From an uncultured Acetobacteraceae bacterium (GTDB lineage Bacteria; Pseudomonadota; Alphaproteobacteria; Acetobacterales; Acetobacteraceae), in contig CAIVPZ010000006.1 of NCBI GenBank assembly GCA_903907955.1, positions 1 through 64,000 on the forward strand: a stretch of DNA of 64,000 nucleotides, written 5' to 3'. Made by a program: the position numbers and the translations under genes. Within the stretch, counting starts at the first letter, position 1; each line of letters opens with the position of its first letter. Below, in pieces: positions 17,748 through 26,625 of the stretch. The notes beneath the pieces were generated by a model, which worked only from the letters and a program-made list of their open reading frames with translations, was not told where the DNA came from and ran no database searches.

Positions 17748-18200
17748 ATGAGTGCCGGGGCGGCAAGGCGCGGGCCGGGTGGGTCGGTGTGGTTGCAGGG
17801 GCTGGTCTGCGGGGCGGCCGTCGCCCTGGCAACGCCATGCACCGTGCTGGCGGGGCTGCTGCTGGCCCCCGGCATCACCGCGTTGCTGCTGGAGCGCGAG
17901 CCGGGGCGGCCGGCCGCCCGGGTGGCGCTGCTGTGCGGCGCCGCGATGGCGGCTTCCCCACTGGTCGCGCTGTGGCAGGCCGGCCAGGGCGTGGGCGGGG
18001 CGATCACCGCCGCCTCGGACTCGACGCTGCTGGGCGGCTGCTGGGCGGCGCAGGGCGCGGGCTGGCTGGCGGCAATGCTGGCGCCGTTGTTCGTGCGTCT
18101 GGCCCTGGAGGCGCACGCGCGGGCAACCATGGCGCGGCTGCGGGCGGAGCGGTCGCGCTATGAAGCCGAATGGGGGATTCCGCCCGCCGAAGGCGGCTGA
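17748..18200 (+). CDS. Small membrane protein of unknown function
   Basis: A 150-residue protein with three or four hydrophobic stretches: LQGLVCGAAVALATPCTVLA, then the segments around VALLCGAAMAASPLVALW and GWLAAMLAPLFVRLAL. It ends in a basic cytoplasmic-looking tail. I do not recognise the family. It starts 13 bases after the pseudokinase gene, so the two are almost surely cotranscribed and may form a complex. A palindromic intergenic repeat lies between its stop and the next, converging gene. Confidence 0.7.
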   Translation: MSAGAARRGPGGSVWLQGLVCGAAVALATPCTVLAGLLLAPGITALLLEREPGRPAARVALLCGAAMAASPLVALWQAGQGVGGAITAASDSTLLGGCWAAQGAGWLAAMLAPLFVRLALEAHARATMARLRAERSRYEAEWGIPPAEGG

Positions 18201-18235
18201 AGGAACACGCCCGGCGCAGCCCGTGGAACCAGTTG

Positions 18236-18331
18236 AATCAATGGGGTGCAGGGGCCTTCGGCCCCTGCCGGGTCCAGGGCGGCGCCCTGGTGGAGCGCGA
18301 GGCAAAGCCTCGCAAGGCAAGGTCAGTGTCG
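18236..18331 (-). repeat. Intergenic palindromic repeat, copy 2 (long form)
   Basis: On the minus strand this copy reads as three linked hairpins: GCGAGGCTTTGCCTCGC, then CCAGGGCGCCGCCCTGG, then a GCAGGGGCC/GGCCCCTGC stem. It is close to identical, over about 90 bases, to the copy at 25441-25531 in the opposite orientation. It lies about 30 bases after the stop of the minus-strand gene at 18360. Confidence 0.8.
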
Positions 18332-18359
18332 CGACCAATTAGCACAACCCAAACCGGGT

Positions 18360-18668
18360 TCAGTTCACCTCCCGGCGGTGCCCAAGGTCACTCAGGCGCT
18401 TGTAGATGGCGTGCGCCATATGCCGGGCATCGTTGCGCTCGTAGGTCTCGGCAAGTTTCAGCAGCCGCTGTTCCGCTTCCAGCGATTGAACCGTTCCGGC
18501 ATGCTCTTCCACCAGCATCCAGTACATCCCAACCGCCTGCCACACATTGCCTTCGGTTTGATAGCGGTATGCCATGGCCAGCAGGCGATCGAGGCTCTGG
18601 TGGATCACGTCCGCGTGGCGTCGCTGGAACGAGGGGACGCTGCGCGACGCAGTCTGTTCCTGACTCAT
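18360..18668 (-). CDS. Small helical (TPR-like) protein of unknown function
   Basis: A 102-residue protein from an ATG at 18668, with AAGGGGTGAT about five bases upstream as a good ribosome binding site. It is predicted all-helical. Segments such as AVGMYWMLVEEHAGTV and LLKLAETYERNDARHMAHA resemble two or three tetratricopeptide helices. No signal peptide, cysteine or catalytic motif is visible. It is divergent from uvrD and converges with the small membrane protein. Function unknown. Confidence 0.65.
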   Translation of the reverse strand: MSQEQTASRSVPSFQRRHADVIHQSLDRLLAMAYRYQTEGNVWQAVGMYWMLVEEHAGTVQSLEAEQRLLKLAETYERNDARHMAHAIYKRLSDLGHRREVN

Positions 18669-18887
18669 AACATCACCCCTTTTTTCCGGCCACTGCAAAA
18701 ACCGCCAAAGTCACGCCACCGACGATACAATCCGTTCTCGACTGCCGGCAAGATCGGCGGACGATATCCCCACAAACCCCGGCACACGTTATCGCGAGTG
18801 TTGGCAGGCCGACCGCCCGGTCAGAACCGGGACCATCGATCACGACCGGCCTTCCTTCGTCCTCCCCCGCCGGCCTATATCCGCCGC

Positions 18888-21062
18888 ATGACCGACTACC
18901 TGACCCGCCTGAATCCCGAGCAGCGCGAAGCCGTGGAGACGCTCGACGGGCCGTTGCTGGTGCTGGCCGGCGCCGGCACCGGCAAGACCCGCGTGCTGAC
19001 CACCCGCTTCGCCCACATCCTGCTGTCCGGCCGCGCCTATCCCAGCCAGGTGCTCGCGGTCACCTTCACCAACCGGGCCGCCCGCGAAATGCGCGAGCGC
19101 GTCGCCGCCATGATCGGCCGCCCTGCCGAGGGGCTCTGGCTCGGCACCTTCCATGCGCTGTGCGCCCGCATGCTGCGCCGCCATGCCGAGCTGGTCGGCC
19201 TGACCAGCAGCTTCAACATCCTCGATGCCGACGACCAGCTTCGCCTGCTCAAGCAGGTCATGGAGGCGGAGGGGCTGGACACCAAGCGCTGGGCGCCGCC
19301 GGCGCTGATGGCGGTGATCCAGCGCTGGAAGGACCGCGGCCTGCCGCCCGCGCGGGTGACCCCGGCCGACGAGTCCGACTTCGTCAACGGCCGTGCCCGC
19401 GCGCTGTATGCCGCCTACCAGGACCGCCTGCGCACGCTGAACACCGCCGATTTCGGCGACCTGCTGCTGCATGTGACGGAAATCCTGCGCGGCCACGCCG
19501 ATGTGCTGGCGCAGTACCACCGTTCGTTCCGCTATATCCTGGTGGACGAGTACCAGGACACCAATCTGGTGCAGTATCTCTGGCTGCGGCTGCTGGCGCA
19601 GTCGCACCGCAACATCTGCTGCGTCGGCGACGACGACCAGTCGATCTATTCCTGGCGCGGCGCCGAGGTGGAGAACATCCTGCGCTTCGAGAAGGATTTC
19701 CCCGGCGCCCGCATCGTGCGGCTGGAGCGGAATTATCGCTCGACGGCCCCCATCCTCGCCGCCGCTTCCGGCCTGATCGCCCATAACGAGGGGCGGCTCG
19801 GCAAGACATTGCGGCCCGGCCGCGCCGATGCGACCGGCGAAAAGGTCAGCGTCATCGGCCTGTGGGATTCCGACGAGGAGGCGCGGGCGGTCGGCGACCG
19901 TATCGAGCAGTTGCGCCGCGGCGGCGACAGGCTGGCGGAAATGGCGGTGCTGGTGCGCACCGGATACCAGACCCGCGCCTTCGAGGAGCGGTTGATCACG
20001 CTCGGCCTGCCGTATCGCGTCATCGGCGGCCTGCGCTTCTACGAGCGCCAGGAAATCCGCGACGCCATTGCCTACATGCGCGTGCTGCACCAGCCGGCCG
20101 ACGATCTGGCCTTCGAGCGCATCATCAACGTGCCGCGCCGCGGCGTGGGCGAGCAGGCGTTGCGGCTGCTGCACGGCACCGCCCGCGACCGCGAAATTCC
20201 GCTGGCCGCCGCCGCTGCGCAACTGATCGACCAGGGCGGGCTGCGCGGCAAGCCGCGCGAGGCGGTCGGCGACCTGCTGCGCGGCTTCATCCGCTGGCGC
20301 GACCTGCTGGCCCGCGAGGGGCATGTGATCACGCTGGCCACCCTGCTCGACGAGTCCGGCTACATGCGCATGTGGCAGCAGGACAAATCGGCCGAGGCGC
20401 CCGGCCGGCTGGACAACCTGAAGGAACTGGTGCGCGCGCTCGCCGAGTTCGACACGCTGGCCGGCTTCCTCGACCACGTTTCGCTGGTGATGGAGAACGA
20501 GGAGAACGCCGAGGGCGACCGGGTCAGCCTGATGACGCTGCACGCCGCCAAGGGGCTGGAGTTCGACACCGTGTTCCTGCCCGGCTGGGAGGAAGGGCTG
20601 TTCCCCAGCCAGCGCACCATGGATGAGAGCGGCGCCAAGGGGCTGGAGGAGGAGCGGCGGCTGGCCTATGTCGGCCTCACCCGCGCCCGCCGGCGCGCGA
20701 TCATCAGCCACGCCGCCAACCGGCGCATCTATGCCAACTGGCAGAGCAGCATCCCCAGCCGCTTCATCGCCGAACTGCCCGATGCGCAGGTCGAGCGCAC
20801 CGGTTCGGCGGCGATGCAGCGCGACCGCGTGCCGGCGGCGCCGTCGGTGTTTCCGATGATCGCCCGCCGCCCCCGCACGGTCGAGGTCTGGGAGCAGCCG
20901 GCCCGCAAGGCGCGCGCGGACGCGATCGCGGTGGGGGCGCGGGTGTTTCACCAGAAATTCGGCTACGGCACCGTCACCGCCGCCGAGGATGACAAGCTCG
21001 ACATCGCCTTCGACCAGGCCGGCGACAAGCGGGTGCTGGATCGTTTCGTGGAGAAGGCATGA
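18888..21062 (+). CDS. uvrD: UvrD/PcrA-type superfamily 1 DNA helicase
   Basis: A 724-residue protein of normal length for UvrD. Motif Q and Walker A appear as LNPEQREAV and AGAGTGKTR (from about residue 27). Walker B is VDEYQDTN, motif III is GDDDQSIYSWRGA, motif IV has RLERNYRS, and motifs V/VI are LMTLHAAKGLEFDTVFLPG and RRLAYVGLTRA. It unwinds DNA 3' to 5' in nucleotide excision and mismatch repair. The C-terminus contains the short Tudor-like RNA-polymerase-binding end (RVFHQKFGYGTV). The start at 18888 gives MTDYLTRLNPEQ. It overlaps greB by four bases, coupling repair helicase and transcript-cleavage factor. Confidence 0.95.
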   Translation: MTDYLTRLNPEQREAVETLDGPLLVLAGAGTGKTRVLTTRFAHILLSGRAYPSQVLAVTFTNRAAREMRERVAAMIGRPAEGLWLGTFHALCARMLRRHAELVGLTSSFNILDADDQLRLLKQVMEAEGLDTKRWAPPALMAVIQRWKDRGLPPARVTPADESDFVNGRARALYAAYQDRLRTLNTADFGDLLLHVTEILRGHADVLAQYHRSFRYILVDEYQDTNLVQYLWLRLLAQSHRNICCVGDDDQSIYSWRGAEVENILRFEKDFPGARIVRLERNYRSTAPILAAASGLIAHNEGRLGKTLRPGRADATGEKVSVIGLWDSDEEARAVGDRIEQLRRGGDRLAEMAVLVRTGYQTRAFEERLITLGLPYRVIGGLRFYERQEIRDAIAYMRVLHQPADDLAFERIINVPRRGVGEQALRLLHGTARDREIPLAAAAAQLIDQGGLRGKPREAVGDLLRGFIRWRDLLAREGHVITLATLLDESGYMRMWQQDKSAEAPGRLDNLKELVRALAEFDTLAGFLDHVSLVMENEENAEGDRVSLMTLHAAKGLEFDTVFLPGWEEGLFPSQRTMDESGAKGLEEERRLAYVGLTRARRRAIISHAANRRIYANWQSSIPSRFIAELPDAQVERTGSAAMQRDRVPAAPSVFPMIARRPRTVEVWEQPARKARADAIAVGARVFHQKFGYGTVTAAEDDKLDIAFDQAGDKRVLDRFVEKA

Positions 21063-21589
21063 CCGCGCCGACCGACGACGACGAGGACGACGCCCCGCGC
21101 CTGCCGCCGGGCACCAGGAACTACATGTCCCCCGCCGGCCATGCCCGGATGTGCGCGGAGTTGCACCAGTTGCTGCGGGTCGAGCGCCCCAAAGTGGTGG
21201 AAACCGTGTCCTGGGCCGCCGGCAACGGCGACCGGTCGGAGAACGGCGACTACCTCTACGGCAAGAAGCGCCTGCGCGAGATCGACCGCCGCGCCCGCTG
21301 GCTGACCCGCCGGCTCGACATCGCCGAGGTGGTGGACCCGGCGCAGCAGCCCAACCGCGACCGGGTGTTCTTCGGCGCCACCGTCACCTTCGCGACCGAG
21401 GACGATACCGAACGCACCGTCACCCTGCTCGGCGCCGACGAGGCCGATTTTGCCCGCGGCGAAGTCAGCCTGTTCTCGCCGATCGCCCGCGCCCTGCTGC
21501 GCGCCCGCGTCGGCGAGGTGGTGAAGATGCACACGCCGCGCGGCATCGAGGCGGTCGAGGTGCTGGCGATCCGCTACCCGCAGCGGTGA
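21059..21589 (+). CDS. greB: Transcription elongation factor GreB
   Basis: A 176-residue Gre factor. The N-terminal coiled coil includes GNGDRSENGDYLYGKKRLREIDRR, which carries the acidic tip residues (D and E) that enter the RNA polymerase secondary channel. The LYGKKRLREIDRR wording is GreB-like rather than GreA-like. A C-terminal FKBP-like domain follows with TERTVTLLGADEADFARG. It restarts backtracked RNA polymerase by stimulating transcript cleavage. The start overlaps the uvrD stop by four bases (ATGA), which implies translational coupling. Confidence 0.9.
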   Translation: MTAPTDDDEDDAPRLPPGTRNYMSPAGHARMCAELHQLLRVERPKVVETVSWAAGNGDRSENGDYLYGKKRLREIDRRARWLTRRLDIAEVVDPAQQPNRDRVFFGATVTFATEDDTERTVTLLGADEADFARGEVSLFSPIARALLRARVGEVVKMHTPRGIEAVEVLAIRYPQR

Positions 21590-21746
21590 TGGCGGCGGGG
21601 TGGCGATTACGCCGTGCAAACGCCTCCTGCCGTTCGCCAACGCACCCAAAGCAGTAACCGGAAAGTCAAAATGGAAATTGCCGGATATTGGCAATTCCGC
21701 CCGCCGCGGGCAGGTTCGGTGCGATATGCGGCGAGGGAGCAGAATC

Positions 21747-22658
21747 ATGCGCATCCTGGTGCTTGGGGCCGGCGGGGTCGGCGGCTATTTCGGCGGACGC
21801 CTGGCGGCGGGGGGCGCGGACGTGACGTTCCTGGTTCGCCCGGGCCGTGCCGCGCAACTGCGCGCGCATGGCCTGGCCATCCGCAGCCCGCTCGGCGACG
21901 CGCAGGTGGCGGTGCAGACCCTGCTGCGCGAGCAGGCGGCGCCGGGCTGGGACGCCATCATCCTCGCCTGCAAGGCCTATGACCTCGACGATGCGATCGC
22001 CACCATCCGCCCGGCCGCGGCGGGCGCGCTGATCATGCCGCAACTGAACGGCATGCGGCACCTTGAGGTGCTGGACGCCGCCTTCGGGGCCGACAACGTC
22101 GCCGGCGGGCTGACCCAGATCGGCGTGACGATGGAACCGGACGGCACCATCCGCCATCTCAACCTCACCCCGGTCTTTCGCCATGGCCCGCGCCGTCCGG
22201 GCCAGCGCGCCGGCGCGGAACGGCTGCAGACGGAGTTGGAGAAAGGCGGCTTCGGGCCGGTGCTGTCGGACAGCATCGTGCTGGATATGTGGGAGAAATT
22301 CGTCTTTCTGGGCACCGTGGCGGCGATGACCTGCCTGATCCGCGCCACGGTCGGGCAGATCGTGCGCACCCAGGAGGGGGCGGCGCTGATTCTGGAGGTT
22401 TTCGCCGACTGCACCGCGGCCGCCCGGGAAGCCGGGTTCCCGCCGCGCGAACGCTTCCTGGCGGAAACCAGCCGGAAACTGACCGACCCGGACTCGCCGA
22501 TGGCCGCCTCCATGCTGCGCGACCTGCAACGCGGCGGCGCGGTCGAGGCCGGTCACATCATCGGCGACATGCTGGCCCGCGCCCGTGCCGCCGGCCGGCC
22601 AGCGCCGCTGCTGGGCGCCGCCTACGCCCATCTGCAGGCATACGAAGGCCAGCGCTAG
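21747..22658 (+). CDS. 2-dehydropantoate 2-reductase family protein
   Basis: A 303-residue ApbA/PanE-type reductase. It starts with the NADP-binding motif MRILVLGAGGVGGYFGG, has a conserved-looking CKAYDLDDAI after the Rossmann part, and a C-terminal helical domain with EKFVFLGTVAAMTCL. PanE reduces ketopantoate to pantoate for coenzyme A. Alphaproteobacteria often carry several paralogs, so the true substrate is uncertain. A GAGGGAG ribosome binding site precedes the ATG at 21747. It converges with the NHL-repeat gene, with a hairpin between them. Confidence 0.85.
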   Translation: MRILVLGAGGVGGYFGGRLAAGGADVTFLVRPGRAAQLRAHGLAIRSPLGDAQVAVQTLLREQAAPGWDAIILACKAYDLDDAIATIRPAAAGALIMPQLNGMRHLEVLDAAFGADNVAGGLTQIGVTMEPDGTIRHLNLTPVFRHGPRRPGQRAGAERLQTELEKGGFGPVLSDSIVLDMWEKFVFLGTVAAMTCLIRATVGQIVRTQEGAALILEVFADCTAAAREAGFPPRERFLAETSRKLTDPDSPMAASMLRDLQRGGAVEAGHIIGDMLARARAAGRPAPLLGAAYAHLQAYEGQR

Positions 22659-22669
22659 AGCGCTTTCAG

Positions 22670-22689
22670 GCTGACCGTAAACGGTCAGC
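22670..22689. terminator. Bidirectional hairpin between converging genes
   Basis: GCTGACCGT and ACGGTCAGC form a perfect 9-bp stem with a two-base AA centre. It lies between the stop of the reductase gene (22658) and the stop of the NHL gene (22702). The symmetric position fits a shared terminator, but no T tract is present on either strand. Confidence 0.45.
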
Positions 22690-22701
22690 GCGCTCTGGCG
22701 G

Positions 22702-23751
22702 TCAGGGGCGGCCGGCAGGGACGAATTTCTGCACCCGGTTGGCGCCATCGACCTCGGTGGTGAAGACGTTGCCGGTGCTGTCCACGGCGATGCTGTGCAC
22801 CCAGTGGAACTGCCCCGGCTGCCGGCCCGGCCGGCCGAAGGTTCCCACGATCCTGCCATCGGCGCGGCGCAGGATACGCACCTCGTTGTTCGTGCCATCG
22901 GCGTTGAACAGGTAGCCCTGCGCCGGGTCCGGCGACAGCGCCAGGTCCCAGACGCTGCCGAGGCCGCGCGTCTCCGGCCGGATCGCCCACTCGGCGACGA
23001 AGCTGCCATCGTGGCGGAACACCTGGACCCGGTCGTTCCTGCGGTCGCAGACATAGACCAGCCCGTCGCGCGCCAGTGCGACGCAGTGCACCGGGTTGCC
23101 GAACTGGCGGGCCGGCGGGGCCTTCGGGTCGTAGCCCAGGTGGCGGTCGGTCGGGGGCATTCCGTAGGCGCCCCAGTGGCGCTTGTAGGCGCCGGTATCG
23201 GCATCGAAGACGATGACGCGGTGATTGGCGTAGCCGTCGGAGACGTAGAGTTCGTTGCTGGCCGGGTCGAGCCGCGTCTCGGTGGGGCGGGCGAATCGCG
23301 TCACGTCATTGCTGTTGGTTGCTGTTCCGGGATGACCGATCTGCAGGACGAACCTGCCATCGCGGGTGAACTTGAGAATCTGCCCGTCGGCGCTGCCATT
23401 GCCGCCGAGCCAGACGAATCCTTTCGGATCGACGGTGATGCCATGCTCGTTGGTGAACCAGTCGTAGTGCGGCCCCTGCCCCGGCCAGGGACCGCCCCAG
23501 GCCAGGACCACGCGGCCTTCGGGGTCGAACTCGATGACCGGCGGGGCGGCGTGCGCGGTGTCGGCGACCGGGCGCTGGATGATCCAGACATGGTCGTGCG
23601 CGTCGGTGGCAACGCCGGAGACTTCGCCCAGGGTCCAGCCATGCGGCAGCGGCTGCGGCCAGGACGGATCGACCTGCATGCGCGGCGGCTCGGCCGCCTG
23701 CGCGGCGGCGCCCAGCAGGAAGGCGGCGAGGGTCAGGAGGTGGCGTCTCAT
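22702..23751 (-). CDS. Secreted NHL-repeat beta-propeller protein
   Basis: A 349-residue protein from the ATG at 23751, which begins a signal peptide MRRHLLTLAAFLLGAAAQA. The mature part consists of repeated blades typical of six-bladed NHL propellers, with recurring patterns such as GVATDAHDHVWIIQRP, GITVDPKGFVWLGGNG and SIAVDSTGNVFTTEVDGANR. It resembles proteins annotated as peptidyl-alpha-hydroxyglycine alpha-amidating lyase-like. Whether it is an enzyme or a binding scaffold cannot be told from sequence. It is likely periplasmic or exported. It is divergent from homospermidine synthase across 271 bases. Confidence 0.8.
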   Translation of the reverse strand: MRRHLLTLAAFLLGAAAQAAEPPRMQVDPSWPQPLPHGWTLGEVSGVATDAHDHVWIIQRPVADTAHAAPPVIEFDPEGRVVLAWGGPWPGQGPHYDWFTNEHGITVDPKGFVWLGGNGSADGQILKFTRDGRFVLQIGHPGTATNSNDVTRFARPTETRLDPASNELYVSDGYANHRVIVFDADTGAYKRHWGAYGMPPTDRHLGYDPKAPPARQFGNPVHCVALARDGLVYVCDRRNDRVQVFRHDGSFVAEWAIRPETRGLGSVWDLALSPDPAQGYLFNADGTNNEVRILRRADGRIVGTFGRPGRQPGQFHWVHSIAVDSTGNVFTTEVDGANRVQKFVPAGRP

Positions 23752-24022
23752 GCGTCTGAAAACCTTGAAGCGATGCCCAGGAACCGGCGAATCGGGGGCG
23801 TCAGGGGGGCTGGAGCGATTCTCAACATCGCGGACGCTACCTATAGTGGGGTCATGCGCGATGGCCATCCCATCCGTATCCGATACCCGGCGGTGCGGCC
23901 TCCGTCGCCGCCCGCAACCGCCGTCCGCGCTGCCGGTGTCGCTCTGGCCGGTCACGCCGGCGCGCGTGCGCGATCCGGCGAAACCTGCTAGGCGCCGGTC
24001 GCGTTGCACGGAGAACGAACAC

Positions 24023-25423
24023 ATGAAGCACGTCGCCTTCGGCGGTCGCCTGGTCATGCTGGGCTGCGGCAGCATCGGGCAGGGAGTCCTGCCGCTGATC
24101 CTGCGGCACATCGACATCCCGGTGGGGCGCATCACCATCGTGACGGCCGACCAGCGCGGCGCGGCGCTCGCCGCCGAACACGGGCTGCACCGGATCGTCA
24201 CGCCGCTGACCCGCGACAACTACCGCGAGGTGCTGACGCCGCTGCTCGGCCCGGGCGATTTCCTGCTCAACCTCTGCGTCGATGTCTCCTCGGTGGCGCT
24301 GATCACCTTCGCCCGCGACCTCGGCGCGCTGTATCTCGATACCTGCATCGAACCCTGGGCGGGCGGCTATACCGACGCCGCGCTTACCCCCTCGCAGCGC
24401 TCCAACTACGCGCTGCGCGAGAGCGCCATCGCGCTGCGCGGCGTGGACGGCCCGACCGCGGTGCTGACGCATGGCGCCAATCCGGGGCTGGTCTCCCACC
24501 TGCTGAAGGAAGCGCTGCTGATCGTCGCCCGCGACACCGGGCCGGACCTGCCGCCGCCGGCCACCCGCGCGGAATGGGCGGCGCTGGCGGAGCGGCTGGG
24601 CATCAAGGCGGTGCACATCGCCGAGCGCGACACCCAGACGGCCAACCGCGCCAAGGAGCCGGGCGAGTTCGTCAACACCTGGTCGATCGACGGCTTCGTC
24701 GGCGAGGGCTGCCAGCCGGCGGAACTCGGCTGGGGCACCCACGAGCGCACCCTGCCGGCCGATGGGCGGCGGCACGCTTTCGGCTGCGATGCGGCGATCT
24801 ATCTGCTGCGCCCCGGCGCCTCCACCCGCGTGCGCACCTGGACGCCGCTGGAAGGTCCGTTCCACGGCTTCCTGATCACCCACAACGAGTCGATCTCCAT
24901 CGCCGATTACTACACGGTGACGCAGGACGGCGCGCCGCGCTACCGGCCGACGGTTCATTACGCCTATCACCCCTGCGACGACGCGGTGCTGTCGGTGCAT
25001 GAACTGGCCGGCAAGAACTGGCACATGCAGGCGCGCCAGCGGCTGATGATGGACGAGATTACCCACGGCATCGACGAGCTGGGTGTGCTGCTTATGGGCC
25101 ATGCCAGGGGCGCGTTCTGGTATGGCTCGGTGCTGTCGATCGGGCAGGCGCGGGCACTGGTGCCGCACAACAACGCCACCAGCCTGCAGGTGACGGTGGC
25201 GGTGCTGGCCGGCATGGTCTGGGCGATCGAGAATCCGCGTGCCGGCGTGCTGGAGGCGGACGAACTGGACCATGTGCGGATCATGGACATCTGCCGGCCC
25301 TATCTGGGCACGGTGACCGGCACCTATACCGACTGGACCCCGCTGGAGGATCGCGGCGCGCTGTTTCCGGAGGATGTGGACCTGGATGATCCGTGGCAGT
25401 TCCGGAACGTGCGGGTGGTGTAG
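24023..25423 (+). CDS. hss: Homospermidine synthase
   Basis: A 466-residue protein matching bacterial homospermidine synthase in length and sequence. It has the N-terminal NAD-binding motif GRLVMLGCGSIGQGVLPLIL, VLTHGANPGLVSHLLKEAL, and an ITHNESISIADYYTV stretch near the active site. It makes homospermidine from two putrescines or from putrescine and spermidine, using NAD as a prosthetic group. It is a common polyamine enzyme in alphaproteobacteria. The ATG at 24023 follows GGAGAACG. A long-form palindromic repeat begins 18 bases after the stop. Confidence 0.93.
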   Translation: MKHVAFGGRLVMLGCGSIGQGVLPLILRHIDIPVGRITIVTADQRGAALAAEHGLHRIVTPLTRDNYREVLTPLLGPGDFLLNLCVDVSSVALITFARDLGALYLDTCIEPWAGGYTDAALTPSQRSNYALRESAIALRGVDGPTAVLTHGANPGLVSHLLKEALLIVARDTGPDLPPPATRAEWAALAERLGIKAVHIAERDTQTANRAKEPGEFVNTWSIDGFVGEGCQPAELGWGTHERTLPADGRRHAFGCDAAIYLLRPGASTRVRTWTPLEGPFHGFLITHNESISIADYYTVTQDGAPRYRPTVHYAYHPCDDAVLSVHELAGKNWHMQARQRLMMDEITHGIDELGVLLMGHARGAFWYGSVLSIGQARALVPHNNATSLQVTVAVLAGMVWAIENPRAGVLEADELDHVRIMDICRPYLGTVTGTYTDWTPLEDRGALFPEDVDLDDPWQFRNVRVV

Positions 25424-25440
25424 TACCAGCCGGCGGTGAC

Positions 25441-25531
25441 GCCGATCTTTCCTTGCGAGGCTTCGCCTCGCGCGCCGCCAGGGCGCCGCCCTGGACCCGG
25501 CAGGGGCCGCAGGCCCCTGCACCCAATTCAC
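25441..25531 (+). repeat. Intergenic palindromic repeat, copy 3 (long form)
   Basis: Three linked hairpins in the order GCGAGGCTTCGCCTCGC, CCAGGGCGCCGCCCTGG and GCAGGGGCC/GGCCCCTGC, directly 3' of hss and in the same sense. It is nearly the exact inverse of the copy at 18236-18331, indicating a mobile or recently copied element. Confidence 0.8.
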
Positions 25532-25677
25532 ACTGTCGTCACCAGTCATCGTCGAGCGTCGATTTGGGCAGGGGCGTGGTTGCTGCGGTTGTCAAGCAGA
25601 ACGTTCAACATTATTCTCGTCAGGTAGGTCACGTCATGCTGACCGCGCCTGCGGGTGCTCCCATGGAGGTTCTCCCC

Positions 25678-26439
25678 ATGCTCGACCCCAGATCCTCCCT
25701 GACCCAGCCGGCAGCGGCGCTGGCCTTCGCCAACGCATTCATCGTGCCCTATCTCACGCCGGCGTTCGGGGTGCTGTCGAAGTCGGAGATCGACCTGCTG
25801 GTGTTCTCCAGCCTGGTCGCCGCCGGCGCGATCGACCCCGGCGGCCCGCTCTATGACATCGCCCGGGCGCTCAACATCACCCCCGCCAAGGCGCGCGGCC
25901 TGGTGATGAACTGGCAGTTGCGGTCCACCCCGGCGGGCGCCGACCTGCGCCAGGCCCTGGTCGGGGCGCTGCAGAAAACCCGGTTCTCCAAGGACGGAAC
26001 GCTCATGGCGTTCGGCGTGGAGAGCCCGTTGCTGAAGGAAGACATCGTCGCCCGGCTCAAGCGCAGGGGCGTGTTCGCCGACGCTTCGTTCTCGAGCGAG
26101 CTGGTGCGGCTGCCAGTGGATGCCTTCGTGGAGTTCCTTGACGACATCGTGGACGACGACTTCAAGAAGGCGCTGAACAAGACCCTGGTGCAGGACAGGC
26201 AGCTTCCCGATCTCAGCTTCAAGGCGTTGGCGATCGGCGCGCTGGCCACGCTGGGCGAGAAGTTCGGCGGTGAGGTTCTGGGCAAGGTGGTCCAGGCGGT
26301 GGGCGACAAGGCGACCGCGGCGACCATCACGCCGGCCATCGACAAGGCCGCGTCGTTCCTGATCGGCGTCCTGCGGGGTGACGCCAAACAGGCCGCGGCC
26401 AAGATCGACAAGACCGACATTCCGAAGCCGCCGCAGTAG
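25678..26439 (+). CDS. Protein of unknown function with a helix-turn-helix-like N-terminus
   Basis: A 253-residue protein. The start at 25678 is chosen because GGAGG lies eight bases upstream; two in-frame ATGs upstream lack this. Residues about 35-85 (LSKSEIDLLVFSSLVAAG, then YDIARALNITPAKARGLVMN) look like a winged or simple helix-turn-helix. The middle is acidic and helical (VEFLDDIVDDDFKKALNK). The last 90 residues hold two moderately hydrophobic, glycine/alanine-rich helices that could insert into a membrane. I do not recognise the family. It stands alone between a repeat element and converging cobQ, with AT-richer sequence just upstream, which would fit an accessory gene. Confidence 0.6.
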   Translation: MLDPRSSLTQPAAALAFANAFIVPYLTPAFGVLSKSEIDLLVFSSLVAAGAIDPGGPLYDIARALNITPAKARGLVMNWQLRSTPAGADLRQALVGALQKTRFSKDGTLMAFGVESPLLKEDIVARLKRRGVFADASFSSELVRLPVDAFVEFLDDIVDDDFKKALNKTLVQDRQLPDLSFKALAIGALATLGEKFGGEVLGKVVQAVGDKATAATITPAIDKAASFLIGVLRGDAKQAAAKIDKTDIPKPPQ

Positions 26440-26625
26440 GTGCGGGCCGAAAGCCCGTCATCGAAGGAATGGGTCAAGGGAGCCACGGCTCCCGTGCGGG
26501 TCGGCAACGGTCTGCCCGATTGGACCCGCACCGCGATCTGGTGGGTGCCGCTCTCCGGCCGTTCTTCGCGTCAATTTTGGTGCCCATGAGGCGCGGCCCA
26601 GGACTTCATTACTGAAGCAACCCAG

